From Actinomycetaceae bacterium (GTDB lineage: Bacteria > Actinomycetota > Actinomycetes > Actinomycetales > Actinomycetaceae): a DNA stretch of 33,986 bases. The DNA is taken from NCBI GenBank assembly GCA_030530685.1, contig JAUMUM010000025.1, forward strand, positions 1-33,986. Direction: 5' to 3'. The notes under the pieces were generated by a model. That model made no database searches and was not told where the DNA came from. It saw only the letters and a program-made list of their open reading frames with translations. Position numbers and translations under genes: made by a program. Below, piece after piece: positions 20,617 through 29,175 of this stretch (position 1 is its first letter; every line of letters begins with the position of its first letter).

Positions 20617-22185
20617 ATGGCTGATGGGCGCTTGACGGCCGAGCTCTTCGAGGGCGAAAAGCCGCAGGAAGAATGCGGCGTCTTCGGCGTATACGCACCG
20701 GGCCAGCCGGTCGCCCAGCTCGCCTACTACGGCCTGTACTCGCTGCAGCATCGTGGCCAGGAGTCGGCGGGCATCGCGGTCTCCAACGGTCAGGCCATAC
20801 GCGTGTACAAGGACATGGGCCTCGTCTCGCAGGTCTTCGACGACAAATCCCTCGCGACGCTCGACGGCCACCTGGGCGTTGGGCATGTCCGCTACGCGAC
20901 CACGGGTCGCTCGTCGTGGGAGAACGCGCAGCCGACGCTCGGCCCCACGAGCTTCGTCGCCAAGGGGCACGCCGTTCCGGACCGTGCCGAGGACATCGTC
21001 GACTTCGGCACAGTGGCCGTGGCGCATAACGGCAACCTGACGAATACGACGGAGCTCATGGCCGAGGTCCGCGCGCTATCGGGCAACGACCTGCGCGGCG
21101 AACTCGGGCGCGGTTCGTCCACGGACACCGCCGTCATGACCTCGCTGCTGGGGTGCATCCACGCCCTGAGCCTGACCGACGCCGCGCTTGAGCTCCTGCC
21201 TCGCCTGCAGGGGGCGTTCTCGCTGGCGTTCATGGATGAGACGCGGCTCTACGCGGCTCGCGACCGCCACGGGTTCCGCCCGCTCGTTCTCGGCCGCCTT
21301 CCGGCGGGGTGGGCGGTTGCCTCGGAGTCGGCCGCGCTCGACATCATCGGGGCCGACTTCGAGCGGGAGGTTCATCCCGGCGAACTCATCGCGATCGATG
21401 CCGACGGCGTGCACTCGCACACGTGGGCCCGTCCCCGGCGTTCGGGCTGCATCTTCGAGTACGTCTACCTGGCGCGGCCGGATACCTCGATCAGGGGTCG
21501 CTCGGTCAACTCCTCGCGGCTCGAGATGGGCCGGGCGCTGGCCGCCGAGCATCCGGTCGACGCCGACCTCGTCATCGCCACGCCCGACTCCGGCACCCCC
21601 GCCGCCATCGGGTATGCGCAGGCCTCCGGCATCCCCTACGGGCAGGGCATGGTCAAGAACGCCTACGTGGGCCGCACCTTCATCCAGCCGACCCAGCTCA
21701 GCCGCCAGCGCGGCATACGGCTCAAGCTCAACCCGCTGCGCGAGGTGATCGAGGGCAAGCGGCTGGTCGTCGTCGACGACTCGATCGTGCGCGGCAACAC
21801 GCAGCGCGCGCTCGTGACCATGCTGCGCGACGCCGGCGCGGCCGAGGTGCACGTGCGGATTTCCTCGCCGCCCGTGACGTGGCCGTGCTTCTTCGGCATC
21901 GACTTCCCGACGCGCGGCGAGCTCGTCGCCAACGATATGAGCGTGGCCGAGATTTGCCGGTCCATCGGCGCTGACACGCTCGGCTACATTTCGATGGAGG
22001 GCATGGTGCGAGCCACCGAGCAGCCGCGGGACACGCTGTGCACGGCGTGCTTCACGGGCAAGTATCCGGTGGATATCGCCAGCGCCGCGGCGGCGGCCGG
22101 TTCCGACGTTTTCGAGGCTGCGGCCGGGAATCGGGACAAACAGCTCGAGGGCAAAGAGGATGTCGAGGTGACGGGAGCCACATGA
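20617..22185 (+). CDS. purF: Amidophosphoribosyltransferase (PRPP amidotransferase)
   Basis: A 522-residue enzyme that makes 5-phosphoribosylamine from PRPP and glutamine, the committed purine step. The Ntn-nucleophile Cys is at residue 20 (EECGVFGVY), implying removal of a 19-residue propeptide. The PRPP loop is VVVDDSIVRGNT at about 384-396. Cys278, Cys424, Cys475 and Cys478 (CTAC) fit the four ligands of the 4Fe-4S cluster in the Bacillus-type enzyme. The ATG at 20617 is preceded 6 nt upstream by TATGGG, an imperfect leaderless-type -10; TATCCT at 20579-20584 is an alternative. Its stop overlaps purM by 4 nt (ATGA). Confidence 0.96.
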   Translation: MADGRLTAELFEGEKPQEECGVFGVYAPGQPVAQLAYYGLYSLQHRGQESAGIAVSNGQAIRVYKDMGLVSQVFDDKSLATLDGHLGVGHVRYATTGRSSWENAQPTLGPTSFVAKGHAVPDRAEDIVDFGTVAVAHNGNLTNTTELMAEVRALSGNDLRGELGRGSSTDTAVMTSLLGCIHALSLTDAALELLPRLQGAFSLAFMDETRLYAARDRHGFRPLVLGRLPAGWAVASESAALDIIGADFEREVHPGELIAIDADGVHSHTWARPRRSGCIFEYVYLARPDTSIRGRSVNSSRLEMGRALAAEHPVDADLVIATPDSGTPAAIGYAQASGIPYGQGMVKNAYVGRTFIQPTQLSRQRGIRLKLNPLREVIEGKRLVVVDDSIVRGNTQRALVTMLRDAGAAEVHVRISSPPVTWPCFFGIDFPTRGELVANDMSVAEICRSIGADTLGYISMEGMVRATEQPRDTLCTACFTGKYPVDIASAAAAAGSDVFEAAAGNRDKQLEGKEDVEVTGAT

Positions 22186-23402
22186 GCGATTCGAACCAGA
22201 CGCGGGCGGGCGGCGCAAAGAGCGAGGCGCCAGACCGGGCCGCCCCGTCGGCCTATGTGGCAACCGGCTCCGCGTACGCGGCAGCCGGCGTCGACACGCA
22301 GGCCGGGGACCGCGCCGTCGAACTCATGAAGGCCGCCGTGGCCCGCACGCTCGACGCGCGGGTGGTCGGCGGCGTTGGCGGATTCGCCGGCATGGTCGAC
22401 GTCTCGATGCTGCGCGACTACAGGCGCCCGCTCCTGGCCACGTCCACGGACGGCGTCGGCACGAAGATCGCGATCGCGCGGGCCATGGGCGTCCACGACA
22501 CGATCGGCCAGGACCTTGTCGGCATGGTGGTCGACGACATCGCGGTGGTGGGCGCACGCCCGCTGCTCATGACCGACTACATCGCGTGCGGCAGGGTCGT
22601 CCCCGAGCGCATCGCCGACATCGTGCGCGGCGTGGCCCGGGCGTGCGAGGTCGTGGGCGTGCCGCTGCTCGGTGGCGAGACCGCCGAGCACCCGGGCCTG
22701 ATGGAGGCCGAGGATTACGATATTGCCGGCGCGGCCACCGGTGTGGTCGAGGCCGACGGCGTGCTCGGCGCCGAGCGGGTGCGCGAGGGCGACGTCGTCC
22801 TCGCCATGGCCTCCAGCGGCCTGCATTCCAACGGCTACTCCCTGGTGCGCAGAATCGTTGCCGACGCCGGGTGGGCGCTCGAGCGCGAGGTCGCCGAGTT
22901 CGGGCGCGCCCTGGGCGAGGAGCTCTTGGAGCCTACCCGGCTGTACTCGCACGTGTGTCTGCAGATGGCCGAGCGCGCACCGGTCCACGCCTTCAGCCAC
23001 GTCACGGGCGGCGGGCTGGCCGCCAATCTCGCCCGGGTCGTGCCCGCCGGGCTGCAGGCGCGAATCGACCGGGCGGCGATCGCCGTGCCGCCGGTCTTCT
23101 CCGTCCTGCGCGAGCTCGGGCACCTGCCGTGGGCCGACGTCGAAGACACCCTCAACATGGGCGTGGGCATGGTCGTCCTCGCCCCGCCCGAGGCCGCCGA
23201 CGCCGTGCTGGCCGTCAGCGGCGAGAGCGGCATACGCACCTGGCAGATCGGCGATGTCGTGGCCGACTCCGCGCGCTCCGGGGCTGCCGCGGTGGCACCG
23301 AGCGGCGTCGGCGACGATGGCCTGCCGCAAGATCGCATCGTTCGCGGCACCAAGGGGGTCGATGCCGGCAGCGTCCTCGTCCACGGCGCCTACTCTGCCT
23401 GA
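22182..23402 (+). CDS. purM: Phosphoribosylformylglycinamidine cyclo-ligase (AIR synthetase)
   Basis: A 406-residue PurM, which closes the imidazole ring of FGAM to give AIR with ATP. Motifs: YAAAGVDTQAGDRAVELMK, STDGVGTKIAIA, QDLVGMVVDDIAVVGARPLLMTDYIACG, GGETAEHPG, MASSGLHSNGYSLVR and HVTGGGLAANLARV. The family is about 350 residues; the surplus is a 27-residue polar N-terminal extension and a C-terminal tail of about 25 residues after the family end. The start is fixed by an ATGA overlap with purF, so both are translated together. DUF3073 faces it, a common actinobacterial arrangement. Confidence 0.95.
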   Translation: MSDSNQTRAGGAKSEAPDRAAPSAYVATGSAYAAAGVDTQAGDRAVELMKAAVARTLDARVVGGVGGFAGMVDVSMLRDYRRPLLATSTDGVGTKIAIARAMGVHDTIGQDLVGMVVDDIAVVGARPLLMTDYIACGRVVPERIADIVRGVARACEVVGVPLLGGETAEHPGLMEAEDYDIAGAATGVVEADGVLGAERVREGDVVLAMASSGLHSNGYSLVRRIVADAGWALEREVAEFGRALGEELLEPTRLYSHVCLQMAERAPVHAFSHVTGGGLAANLARVVPAGLQARIDRAAIAVPPVFSVLRELGHLPWADVEDTLNMGVGMVVLAPPEAADAVLAVSGESGIRTWQIGDVVADSARSGAAAVAPSGVGDDGLPQDRIVRGTKGVDAGSVLVHGAYSA

Positions 23403-23638
23403 GCCGCTCGGCCCCGGGCGCCGCTAGCCGCAGCCGCGCAAGCCGGCATGAGCCGGACGAGTCGCTCGGCGCCTGCCCCCGAGCATGAAGGCGAACCGGC
23501 CCGCCTCACGCGGCCCTGCGCCCCAGTGCGAGGTGCCCCCAGACTGGGTGAGCCGGCTAGCCCCAGGCCAACCTGCACCTACGCGGCCCGGCCCCTGGCC
23601 GGCCTCCGTACATGAAACGGCACCTGCACATGAACCAG

Positions 23639-23680
23639 CCCCGCACATGAATATGCGGGGCAGACCCTGTCTACCCCGCA
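23639..23680. terminator. Candidate terminator between purM and DUF3073
   Basis: CCCCGCA (23639-23645) pairs with TGCGGGG (23654-23660), and TGCGGGG can instead pair with CCCCGCA at 23674-23680, so two exclusive 7-bp hairpins are possible. No clear T-run follows on either strand. It lies in the 298-bp gap between the convergent genes, which holds no supported gene. Confidence 0.4.
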
Positions 23681-23700
23681 GTACATTTCACGGCAACGCC

Positions 23701-23907
23701 CTAGCGTGAAGGCTTCCAGTCGTCCTCATCCCAGTCGTCCATCGCCGGAGGAACCTCGTAGTAGTCCTCGTCCTCGTCGCTGTCGCTCTCGGCCTCCTTC
23801 GCCGCCCTGAGCTCGCGCTCGAGCGCCTGGTAATCGGTATCCGGAGCGTAGTATTTGAGATCTCGGGCTACCTTGCGCTGCTTAGCCTTCTGACGGCCGC
23901 GCCCCAT
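23701..23907 (-). CDS. DUF3073 family protein
   Basis: A 68-residue protein with basic N-terminus GRGRQKAKQRKVARDLKYYAP and a strongly acidic C-terminal half (SDSDEDEDYYEVPP, DDWDEDDW). This matches the actinobacterial DUF3073 family, commonly found next to purM. Its function is unknown. The charge split suggests a nucleic-acid or protein binding role, but that is only inference. AAGGGGG lies about 7 nt before the ATG. Confidence 0.9.
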   Translation of the reverse strand: MGRGRQKAKQRKVARDLKYYAPDTDYQALERELRAAKEAESDSDEDEDYYEVPPAMDDWDEDDWKPSR

Positions 23908-24107
23908 GGCTCGACCCCCTTCGTCTCTTCACGGGGCTAGCTCGTCACGCCCCAAATGGTCATCATCCGTTCGCGGCCCTAGTTTAGCGTCTAAGGCCTT
24001 TGTAACGCCACGCTGCCCAAGTTCGCCGTGCGACTTGAAAGAGCGCCACGAGCATGGTGGGCGCAGCGACGCTCCGCCCGGACTCCTGTCGTCCGGGCGG
24101 CAGGCAG

Positions 24108-24404
24108 TCACCGGCGGGCGATCTTGAGCGCGACGACGAGGACGACGGCGGCCGCCACTCCCGAAATAATGCCGATCGCCCGCTTGTCGCCGCCCTTGGC
24201 GTCCTCCACGAGCGCCTTGGTGGTCTCGGCGAACTGCGTGGCCTTTTCCACGGCCGTGTCCTTAGCGTCGGTGGCAAGTGTTCGCGGGCTCAGGCGCTCG
24301 GCGAGCTCGTTGACCGTATCCGTCAGACTTTCGCGCGTGCGCGCGAGTTCGGCCTCGATCTGGTCGACGGTGCGGGGATCGTTCTTGTTCTCTTTTTCAC
24401 TCAC
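24108..24404 (-). CDS. DUF3618 membrane-associated protein
   Basis: A 98-residue protein. The N-terminal half reads DQIEAELARTRESLTDTVNELAERLSP, the DUF3618 signature, an amphipathic helix. The C-terminal part has one hydrophobic helix (AIGIISGVAAAVVLVVAL) and a basic KIARR end. It is probably a membrane-anchored partner of the DUF1469 protein upstream, with which it overlaps by 4 nt (GTGA start/stop). The start codon is GTG. This pair is frequent in actinobacteria; function unknown. Confidence 0.88.
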   Translation of the reverse strand: MSEKENKNDPRTVDQIEAELARTRESLTDTVNELAERLSPRTLATDAKDTAVEKATQFAETTKALVEDAKGGDKRAIGIISGVAAAVVLVVALKIARR

Positions 24405-25009
24405 TTCTTCATTCCATTCTTGATAGCGGCGACGTCCTTGCTCAGATTGTCACTGGGCGAGACGACATATTTCTTCGAGGACTTGAGCTTCTTGATCCCC
24501 AAAAGGACGAAAATCGCCACGATCAGGAATAGCACCAGCGTCACGATGAGGAAGCTGAGCCACACGGGCATGACGGTGGATAGTGCGTAGCCGAAGGTCG
24601 CCAGGAGCATCCCGAAGGCGTAGAGCGCGACGACCCCGGCGACGGCCAGGAAGACTCCGCCGATGCCCAGATCGGTGATCTTGCCCTTGATGTTCGCCTG
24701 CGCGTACTCCAACTCGCCGCGAACCAGGGAGGACGCCTGGGCCGAAAGGTCGGCCACGAGGGAGCCGATGGTCGGCTGTTTTTCTTCCGCCGAGTTGGGG
24801 GCCGACGAAGGAGCGGAGGGCCCTGCCTGGCTGTCCGCGAAGGGGCTGGCGCCAGGCTGCGCCGCCTGGCCGTTGTTGTGCTGTCCTGGATGCTGCTGTG
24901 CATGCGGCGTCGATGCCGAGTGGCTCGCGGCGTTGGCCTTGAACTTGTCGTACTCGGCTTGCGCGCGTGCCCTGAGCGCATCGTCCTGCGGGGTGTTCGG
25001 CTTGTCCAC
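24401..25009 (-). CDS. DUF1469 / phage-holin-superfamily-like membrane protein
   Basis: About 202 residues from the GTG at 25009. Residues 1-80 are Pro/Gln/Ala/Ser-rich and disordered. An amphipathic stretch PTIGSLVADLSAQASSLVRGELEYAQANIKGK leads into two membrane helices (GGVFLAVAGVVALYAFGMLL and WLSFLIVTLVLFLIVAIFVLL) and a basic tail. This is the actinobacterial DUF1469 type, annotated as holin superfamily but found as a housekeeping membrane protein with DUF3618. GGGAG at 25018-25022 lies 8 nt before the GTG; the frame continues to a TTG at 25063, which is less likely. Confidence 0.82.
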   Translation of the reverse strand: MDKPNTPQDDALRARAQAEYDKFKANAASHSASTPHAQQHPGQHNNGQAAQPGASPFADSQAGPSAPSSAPNSAEEKQPTIGSLVADLSAQASSLVRGELEYAQANIKGKITDLGIGGVFLAVAGVVALYAFGMLLATFGYALSTVMPVWLSFLIVTLVLFLIVAIFVLLGIKKLKSSKKYVVSPSDNLSKDVAAIKNGMKK

Positions 25010-25532
25010 GTTCTCTACTCCCGTTGTACCGGCGGTGGGACCCACCGCTTTGGCTTCCCTCAATTCTCACGCACTTCGGACGAAAAGGCGATTCTTTGAA
25101 GGGATGTGATTGTCCCTTTTGGAATGTTCGCAGGATTTCTTTGCGAGATTGCACCGTTGTTGCGAAGGGGCCAGTCAAGTGCCGGCGAGCCCGTCGCGAG
25201 CGCGACAGCCCAAAGACGTCGACGGCCCGGGCCGGGTACTGCCAAGCGCTCCGTACACTCAGCCGGCCGCGGGCTCGATGTGACGGCGCGGGGGAGGGCC
25301 AGCGAAGCGACTCGGATCGTCGGAACGTGCACCTCGTGGCCGTGCCGGGCGAACCCGGCGATTCGGCCGTGGGCGTACGGTCGGCACACTCGCCGGTACG
25401 CGCTCGCGGTGTGCTGGCTTGCCCTAACTGGCCCGCCTCCGAACGATTGCGGGCGTCGGCGTCGGTCTAGGCCCGTCGGCCGCTGGCCACGCAGACCTTG
25501 CCGAGCGGAAAGCTGGCATCGATAATTGCTAA
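25010..25532. other. Divergent intergenic region DUF1469-tpx
   Basis: No gene is supported in 523 bases. It contains the perfect palindromic hairpin GCGGTGGG-A-CCCACCGC at 25032-25048, which would lie in the 5' leader of the DUF1469 message, and the tpx promoter at its right end. Confidence 0.5.
25498..25526 (+). promoter_or_regulatory. Leaderless promoter of tpx
   Basis: TTGCCG (25498-25503), a 17-bp spacer and GATAAT (25521-25526), then exactly 6 nt to the ATG at 25533. It is the clearest of the leaderless promoters in this window. Confidence 0.65.
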
Positions 25533-26030
25533 ATGGCTACAACTCATCTCGAGGGCACCCCGGTCGCGACGGTCGGGCAGTTGCCCGCAGTAGGATCGCA
25601 AGCCCCATCGTTCGTGCTGGCGGGCGCGGACCTGGCTGACGTCTCCAGTGCTGACTTCGCCGGCAAGCGCGTCGTGCTCAACATCTTCCCGAGTGTTGAC
25701 ACGGGCATTTGCGCCAATTCCGTTCGCGAGTTCAACAAGCTCGCCGCTTCGCTCGACAATACCGTCGTCGTGTGCGTCTCGGCCGACCTTCCCTTCGCCG
25801 CCGCACGTTTCTGTGCCGCCGAGGGCATTGACAACGTCGTTACCGGCTCGAGCTTCCGTTCCAATTTCGGCAGGGACTACGGCGTGACGCTGGCGGAAAG
25901 TCCGATGGCGGGGCTGCTGGCCCGGTCCATCGTCGTCATCGACGCCGACGGGCGCGTGATCTACACGCAACTCGTCGACGAGATCAAGACCGAGCCGGAC
26001 TACGACTCCGCGGTGGCCGCCCTGGCCTGA
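25533..26030 (+). CDS. tpx: Thiol peroxidase, atypical 2-Cys peroxiredoxin
   Basis: A 165-residue Tpx that reduces hydrogen peroxide and alkyl hydroperoxides using thioredoxin. The peroxidatic Cys60 is in [17 protein letters not shown] and the resolving Cys94 in ARFCAAEG, matching the Cys61/Cys95 pair of the enterobacterial enzyme. Length is standard. The usual VDTPVCA reads VDTGICA here. It has its own leaderless promoter and a downstream hairpin shared with the convergent glycosyltransferase gene, so it is monocistronic. Confidence 0.95.
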   Translation: MATTHLEGTPVATVGQLPAVGSQAPSFVLAGADLADVSSADFAGKRVVLNIFPSVDTGICANSVREFNKLAASLDNTVVVCVSADLPFAAARFCAAEGIDNVVTGSSFRSNFGRDYGVTLAESPMAGLLARSIVVIDADGRVIYTQLVDEIKTEPDYDSAVAALA

Positions 26031-26036
26031 GGCTGA

Positions 26037-26077
26037 GCCGGCGTCGGGCCGTGAGGCAGTCCTCGGCCCGCGCCGGC
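26037..26077. terminator. Hairpin between convergent tpx and glycosyltransferase genes
   Basis: GCCGGCG-t-CGGGCCG (26037-26051) pairs with CGGCCCG-CGCCGGC (26064-26077), a 14-bp stem with a single bulge. It starts 6 nt after the tpx stop and abuts the end of the opposing gene; it lacks a T-run but could serve both directions. Confidence 0.6.
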
Positions 26078-26078
26078 G

Positions 26079-27185
26079 TCAGGCGATGTCTACCGGCGCC
26101 TTCGCGTAGTTCCACGCCCCGCGCAAGCTCTCCTGGCGGCTCTCGCCCTTCCTACGCTTTTCCTGCGCGCCTTTAGAGCGAAAGATCAGGCGCCGCTGCA
26201 CCGTGAAGCTCAGGATGAAGCCGGCGACGTCGGTGGTGATCTTGGCCAGCCAGGTCGGCACGCCAATCGCGGTGAGCAGGCGGACGCCCACGTATGTGAC
26301 GCCAATGAGGAAGATTGCCAGGGCGGTGTACTGGCCCGCCTGATGCCACGTGCGCTCCTTGGAGCGCTCGCGGAACACGCCCATCTTATTGATGCCGAAA
26401 TTGACGACGCCCGAGATGATGCGCGAGGCGATCACGGCCGTGAGCAGATTGACGTTCGCGGCGAGGAATAGGAAGACGCCGAATTCAAGTACCCAGCAGA
26501 AGACGCCTGCACCCGCGAAGGCGAGCAGCGGCCTGAAGACGCGCCACGAGTCCTGGATCGGCCGGAAGTGGCTGCTGGAGTTCTCATCAATGTAGACGGT
26601 GTCGATCGGGACCTGCACGATCTCGCGCTTGGCGTCGGCCGCCGCGAGCAGGGCGTTGAGTTCCCACTCAAAACGGTCGCCGGGAACGTCCACGAGCGAA
26701 GCGAGCTGCTCGTGACCGTAGCCGCGCAGTCCGGTTTGCGTGTCGCCGACCTTGACACCGGAAGCGAGCCGAAAGAACTGCGCGCTCATCCAGTTGCCGA
26801 ATCGCGAACGCGCCGGCACGCGCCCCGTGAAGGCCCGCACGCCCAGCACGAGTGCCTTCGGGTTGGTCCGCACCGCAGACGCCACCTTGACGATGTCCTT
26901 GGGCCTGTGCTGTCCGTCGGAGTCGGCGCACACGACCTCGTGGCCGGGTGCATTCTTCAGGCACCACTCGAAGGCTGTGCGCAGAGCGTAGCCCTTGCCG
27001 CGGTTGCGCTCGTAGCCGATGACGCTGGCGCCACGGTCCCGCGCGTCCTGGAAGATGGGTGCGTAGTTCGTCCCTGATCCGTCGTCGACGACGAGCACGC
27101 GGGCGTCGACGAGTTCCCGCCGTATGTCCGCGACCAGATCGGGTAAGCGCCGGTCCGGCTCCAAAGAAGGTATGACGACGATCAT
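26079..27185 (-). CDS. GT2 family glycosyltransferase fused to GtrA-like membrane domain
   Basis: A 368-residue protein. Residues 1-220 form a GT-A glycosyltransferase of the dolichyl-phosphate-mannose-synthase type: VVDDGSG at 32-38, NRGKGYALRTAFEW, and the metal motif ADSDGQHRP with DSD at 88-90. Residues about 225-345 form a GtrA-like domain with four membrane helices (including LLAFAGAGVFCWVLEFGVFLF and ITTDVAGFILSFTVQRRLIF). It probably charges a polyprenyl phosphate with a sugar at the inner face of the membrane and may help flip it. Its ATG overlaps the glycosidase-like gene by 4 nt (ATGA), so the two are coupled. Confidence 0.9.
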   Translation of the reverse strand: MIVVIPSLEPDRRLPDLVADIRRELVDARVLVVDDGSGTNYAPIFQDARDRGASVIGYERNRGKGYALRTAFEWCLKNAPGHEVVCADSDGQHRPKDIVKVASAVRTNPKALVLGVRAFTGRVPARSRFGNWMSAQFFRLASGVKVGDTQTGLRGYGHEQLASLVDVPGDRFEWELNALLAAADAKREIVQVPIDTVYIDENSSSHFRPIQDSWRVFRPLLAFAGAGVFCWVLEFGVFLFLAANVNLLTAVIASRIISGVVNFGINKMGVFRERSKERTWHQAGQYTALAIFLIGVTYVGVRLLTAIGVPTWLAKITTDVAGFILSFTVQRRLIFRSKGAQEKRRKGESRQESLRGAWNYAKAPVDIA

Positions 27186-28273
27186 GACAGGTCCTCCACG
27201 TAAAGGATATCCGACGTACCCCTCTCCTTCCCCGATTCTCCGGGCTGATTGACGACCTGGCCGTTGAAATACATCGTTGAAGATCCGCCGCCATCAAGGT
27301 TGTAGGCGGTTTCGCACCCGAGCGACTGCATGATCTCGGCGGCTTCTGTCATGGTCACTCCTCGCGAATAGCCTTTGTTGCGCCCGTCGACGACAACGAA
27401 TACCAGGGTCCCGTCTTCTTTCGCTCCCACAAGGGTACGTGGCTGGTTGCCCTGAATCGAGTGATTTCCGAAGTTAGTGTCCACTTCGACATCCTCGATG
27501 CCCGAGACGATCTCGCCATTTTCTACGATGGCCGGCCCGAAGCTGAGTGTGTTCCACACGCCCTCTTCCACGAGTTCATCGGCCGTGGTCGTTGTCTCGT
27601 CGTAGATTTTGACCGTGCCGTCGCGGTACATGGCCAGGCCCGTGCGAGTGCCATTGTCTCGGTAGGCGACGCCGTTGCGCACGATGATGCCGCTGCTGCG
27701 GAAGCCGTAATAGTCGCCGTTGATGGCGAAGATGGCGCCGTTGTTCTGCGCGATGGTCGAGGTCTTCTCGATGATGTTCTGGCCGTAGGCGTCGTTTGCG
27801 AAGGCGCTGCGCACGGCCGTTCCGTCGCTCGGGTCGACGGTGGCGACGTAGTACGTGACAGTGTCGTCGCCGCTGCCCGTGGTGGCCTTCTCGATGGTGA
27901 TGGAACCATTCGAGGCAGTATAGCTCGTGTCCGTGACGAGGGCCTCGATGTCTTCTGCGGCCTGGCTGAACGACGTCGAAGCTCCGCTGACTTTGGAAAG
28001 CTGTTTTTCGTATTGGGAAACATTGGAGATCTCGATGTGTTCGATGACGTAGCGGTTGAGCGCCCACACCGTGCCCGAGCCTGCCACGACCGCCAGAGCA
28101 AGCGACGAGCCGAGGATGATCTTGCGGCGCCTCCCGCGGCGGGCCTTCCTGGCTTCTCGCTTGTGGGCGCGCTGCTCGCGGCGGCCGACCGGGCCGTGGG
28201 CGGCCGCCGGCTCGGTAGCGCCCGATTCGCCGGAGTGGATCTGCTCGTTGTCGAAGTTCGATGTCTCGTTCAT
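27182..28273 (-). CDS. Membrane-anchored phosphodiester glycosidase-like (NAGPA domain) protein
   Basis: A 363-residue protein. A basic, cytoplasmic N-terminus (residues 1-50, RREQRAHKREARKARRGRRRK) precedes one signal-anchor helix at about 51-72. The outer domain shows the NAGPA-family pattern: AINGDYYGFRSSG, GPAIVENGE, QPRTLVGAKEDG, VVVDGRNKGYSRGVTM and GCETAYNLDGGGSSTMYFNG. Such domains cleave GlcNAc-1-phosphodiester bonds or are linked to exopolysaccharide and wall-glycan processing; the substrate here is unknown. The start ATG at 28273 has CATACT 7 nt upstream on the minus strand, leaderless-like; the frame is open further up without conserved sequence. Confidence 0.88.
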   Translation of the reverse strand: MNETSNFDNEQIHSGESGATEPAAAHGPVGRREQRAHKREARKARRGRRRKIILGSSLALAVVAGSGTVWALNRYVIEHIEISNVSQYEKQLSKVSGASTSFSQAAEDIEALVTDTSYTASNGSITIEKATTGSGDDTVTYYVATVDPSDGTAVRSAFANDAYGQNIIEKTSTIAQNNGAIFAINGDYYGFRSSGIIVRNGVAYRDNGTRTGLAMYRDGTVKIYDETTTTADELVEEGVWNTLSFGPAIVENGEIVSGIEDVEVDTNFGNHSIQGNQPRTLVGAKEDGTLVFVVVDGRNKGYSRGVTMTEAAEIMQSLGCETAYNLDGGGSSTMYFNGQVVNQPGESGKERGTSDILYVEDLS

Positions 28274-28485
28274 GGTTTCGAGTATGAGAACTCTTCCGGG
28301 AGGTCTACTGGAGCATTCCTGGAACTCATCTGGAGAAAAAATTATTGTTTGTAAAACGCTGGCGGGGAGCGTTGGTGGCCGTGTGCTGCCGTGGCCCGAG
28401 CTCCGGCAGCGCCTTTTCGACCGTGCGCAATGGCGGCTGTGCGCGCGACGTCGCCGCCTTGCGCATGCGCGTAGACGTGGGTCTC

Positions 28486-28491
28486 TATAGT
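28486..28491 (+). promoter_or_regulatory. -10 element upstream of the VOC gene
   Basis: TATAGT is a near-consensus -10, giving a leader of about 60 nt with a good Shine-Dalgarno. The divergent gap 28274-28556 otherwise holds only an AT-rich block at 28333-28356. Confidence 0.45.
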
Positions 28492-28556
28492 GGAGATGGA
28501 AGCGATCGCCGCGACGGTGCGGCGTTTTGGCAGTGCGACAAACGAGGAGGAGCGTC

Positions 28557-28907
28557 ATGGGTGCCGAACCCAAGGGTGTCGACAATGTCTTTATCCAGGT
28601 GGCCGACCTTCAGGCGGCGCAGGCATGGTACGAAGAGACGGCGGGGCTAGTTACCAAGTTCGCGACTGAGGCCATGGCGGTCATGCAGGTGGGTGACGAC
28701 GTCGCCAGGGTCGTGCTCGTTTTGGTGGACGACGTCGAGCGCAGCGCGAACGTGTGGTTCGAGGTTGACGATGCGGCGGCGTTGGCGCGGGAGTTCGGCG
28801 TCGAGCCCTGTGACATTTCCACGGGTCGGACCGTGACGATCGAAGACCCGTGGGGCACTGCGATTGGCTTCACCGACTATGTCTACAGGCCGGACTTGGC
28901 GCGATAA
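28557..28907 (+). CDS. VOC (glyoxalase/bleomycin-resistance fold) family protein
   Basis: A 116-residue single-domain protein of the vicinal-oxygen-chelate fold. It has two beta-alpha-beta-beta-beta modules: VDNVFIQVADLQAAQAWYEE at the start and VWFEVDDAAALAREFGVEP, then IEDPWGTAIGFTDY at the end. The end motif DPWGTAIGF resembles DPDGNxxxL of the family. Family members isomerise, cleave or bind small molecules; the substrate cannot be told. A strong GAGGAGGAG precedes the ATG at 28557 and TATAGT at 28486-28491 is a likely -10. Confidence 0.85.
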   Translation: MGAEPKGVDNVFIQVADLQAAQAWYEETAGLVTKFATEAMAVMQVGDDVARVVLVLVDDVERSANVWFEVDDAAALAREFGVEPCDISTGRTVTIEDPWGTAIGFTDYVYRPDLAR

Positions 28908-29175
28908 GTGTGCCGACGCCGGCCTGTCGCAACGTGAGTGCGCTCGACTGGCGGACTTGCCGAGCGTGGTCGGGCGGTGGCCCTGGTGGTCAGGGCGCGA
29001 GCCTCGCGCTGGCAACCGCCGCGGGCACAGTGGCTCGACCGGGAGGCGCCAACTGGGAGGGCGCCACTTGGGAGGGGCTGGCCGACTTGCCCTCGCCTGC
29101 GCGGCCGGCGCGATCCAACCGGAGCGCGACTGCCGCGTCCTTCCGATGCGTCCTGGGTGGCGGTCGCCTCTGGCG

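Noticed and set aside
24401-25009. Prophage remnant suggested by the holin-superfamily name
   Set aside because: No endolysin, tail, integrase or att-like repeats nearby; the DUF1469-DUF3618 pair is a normal chromosomal pair in actinobacteria.
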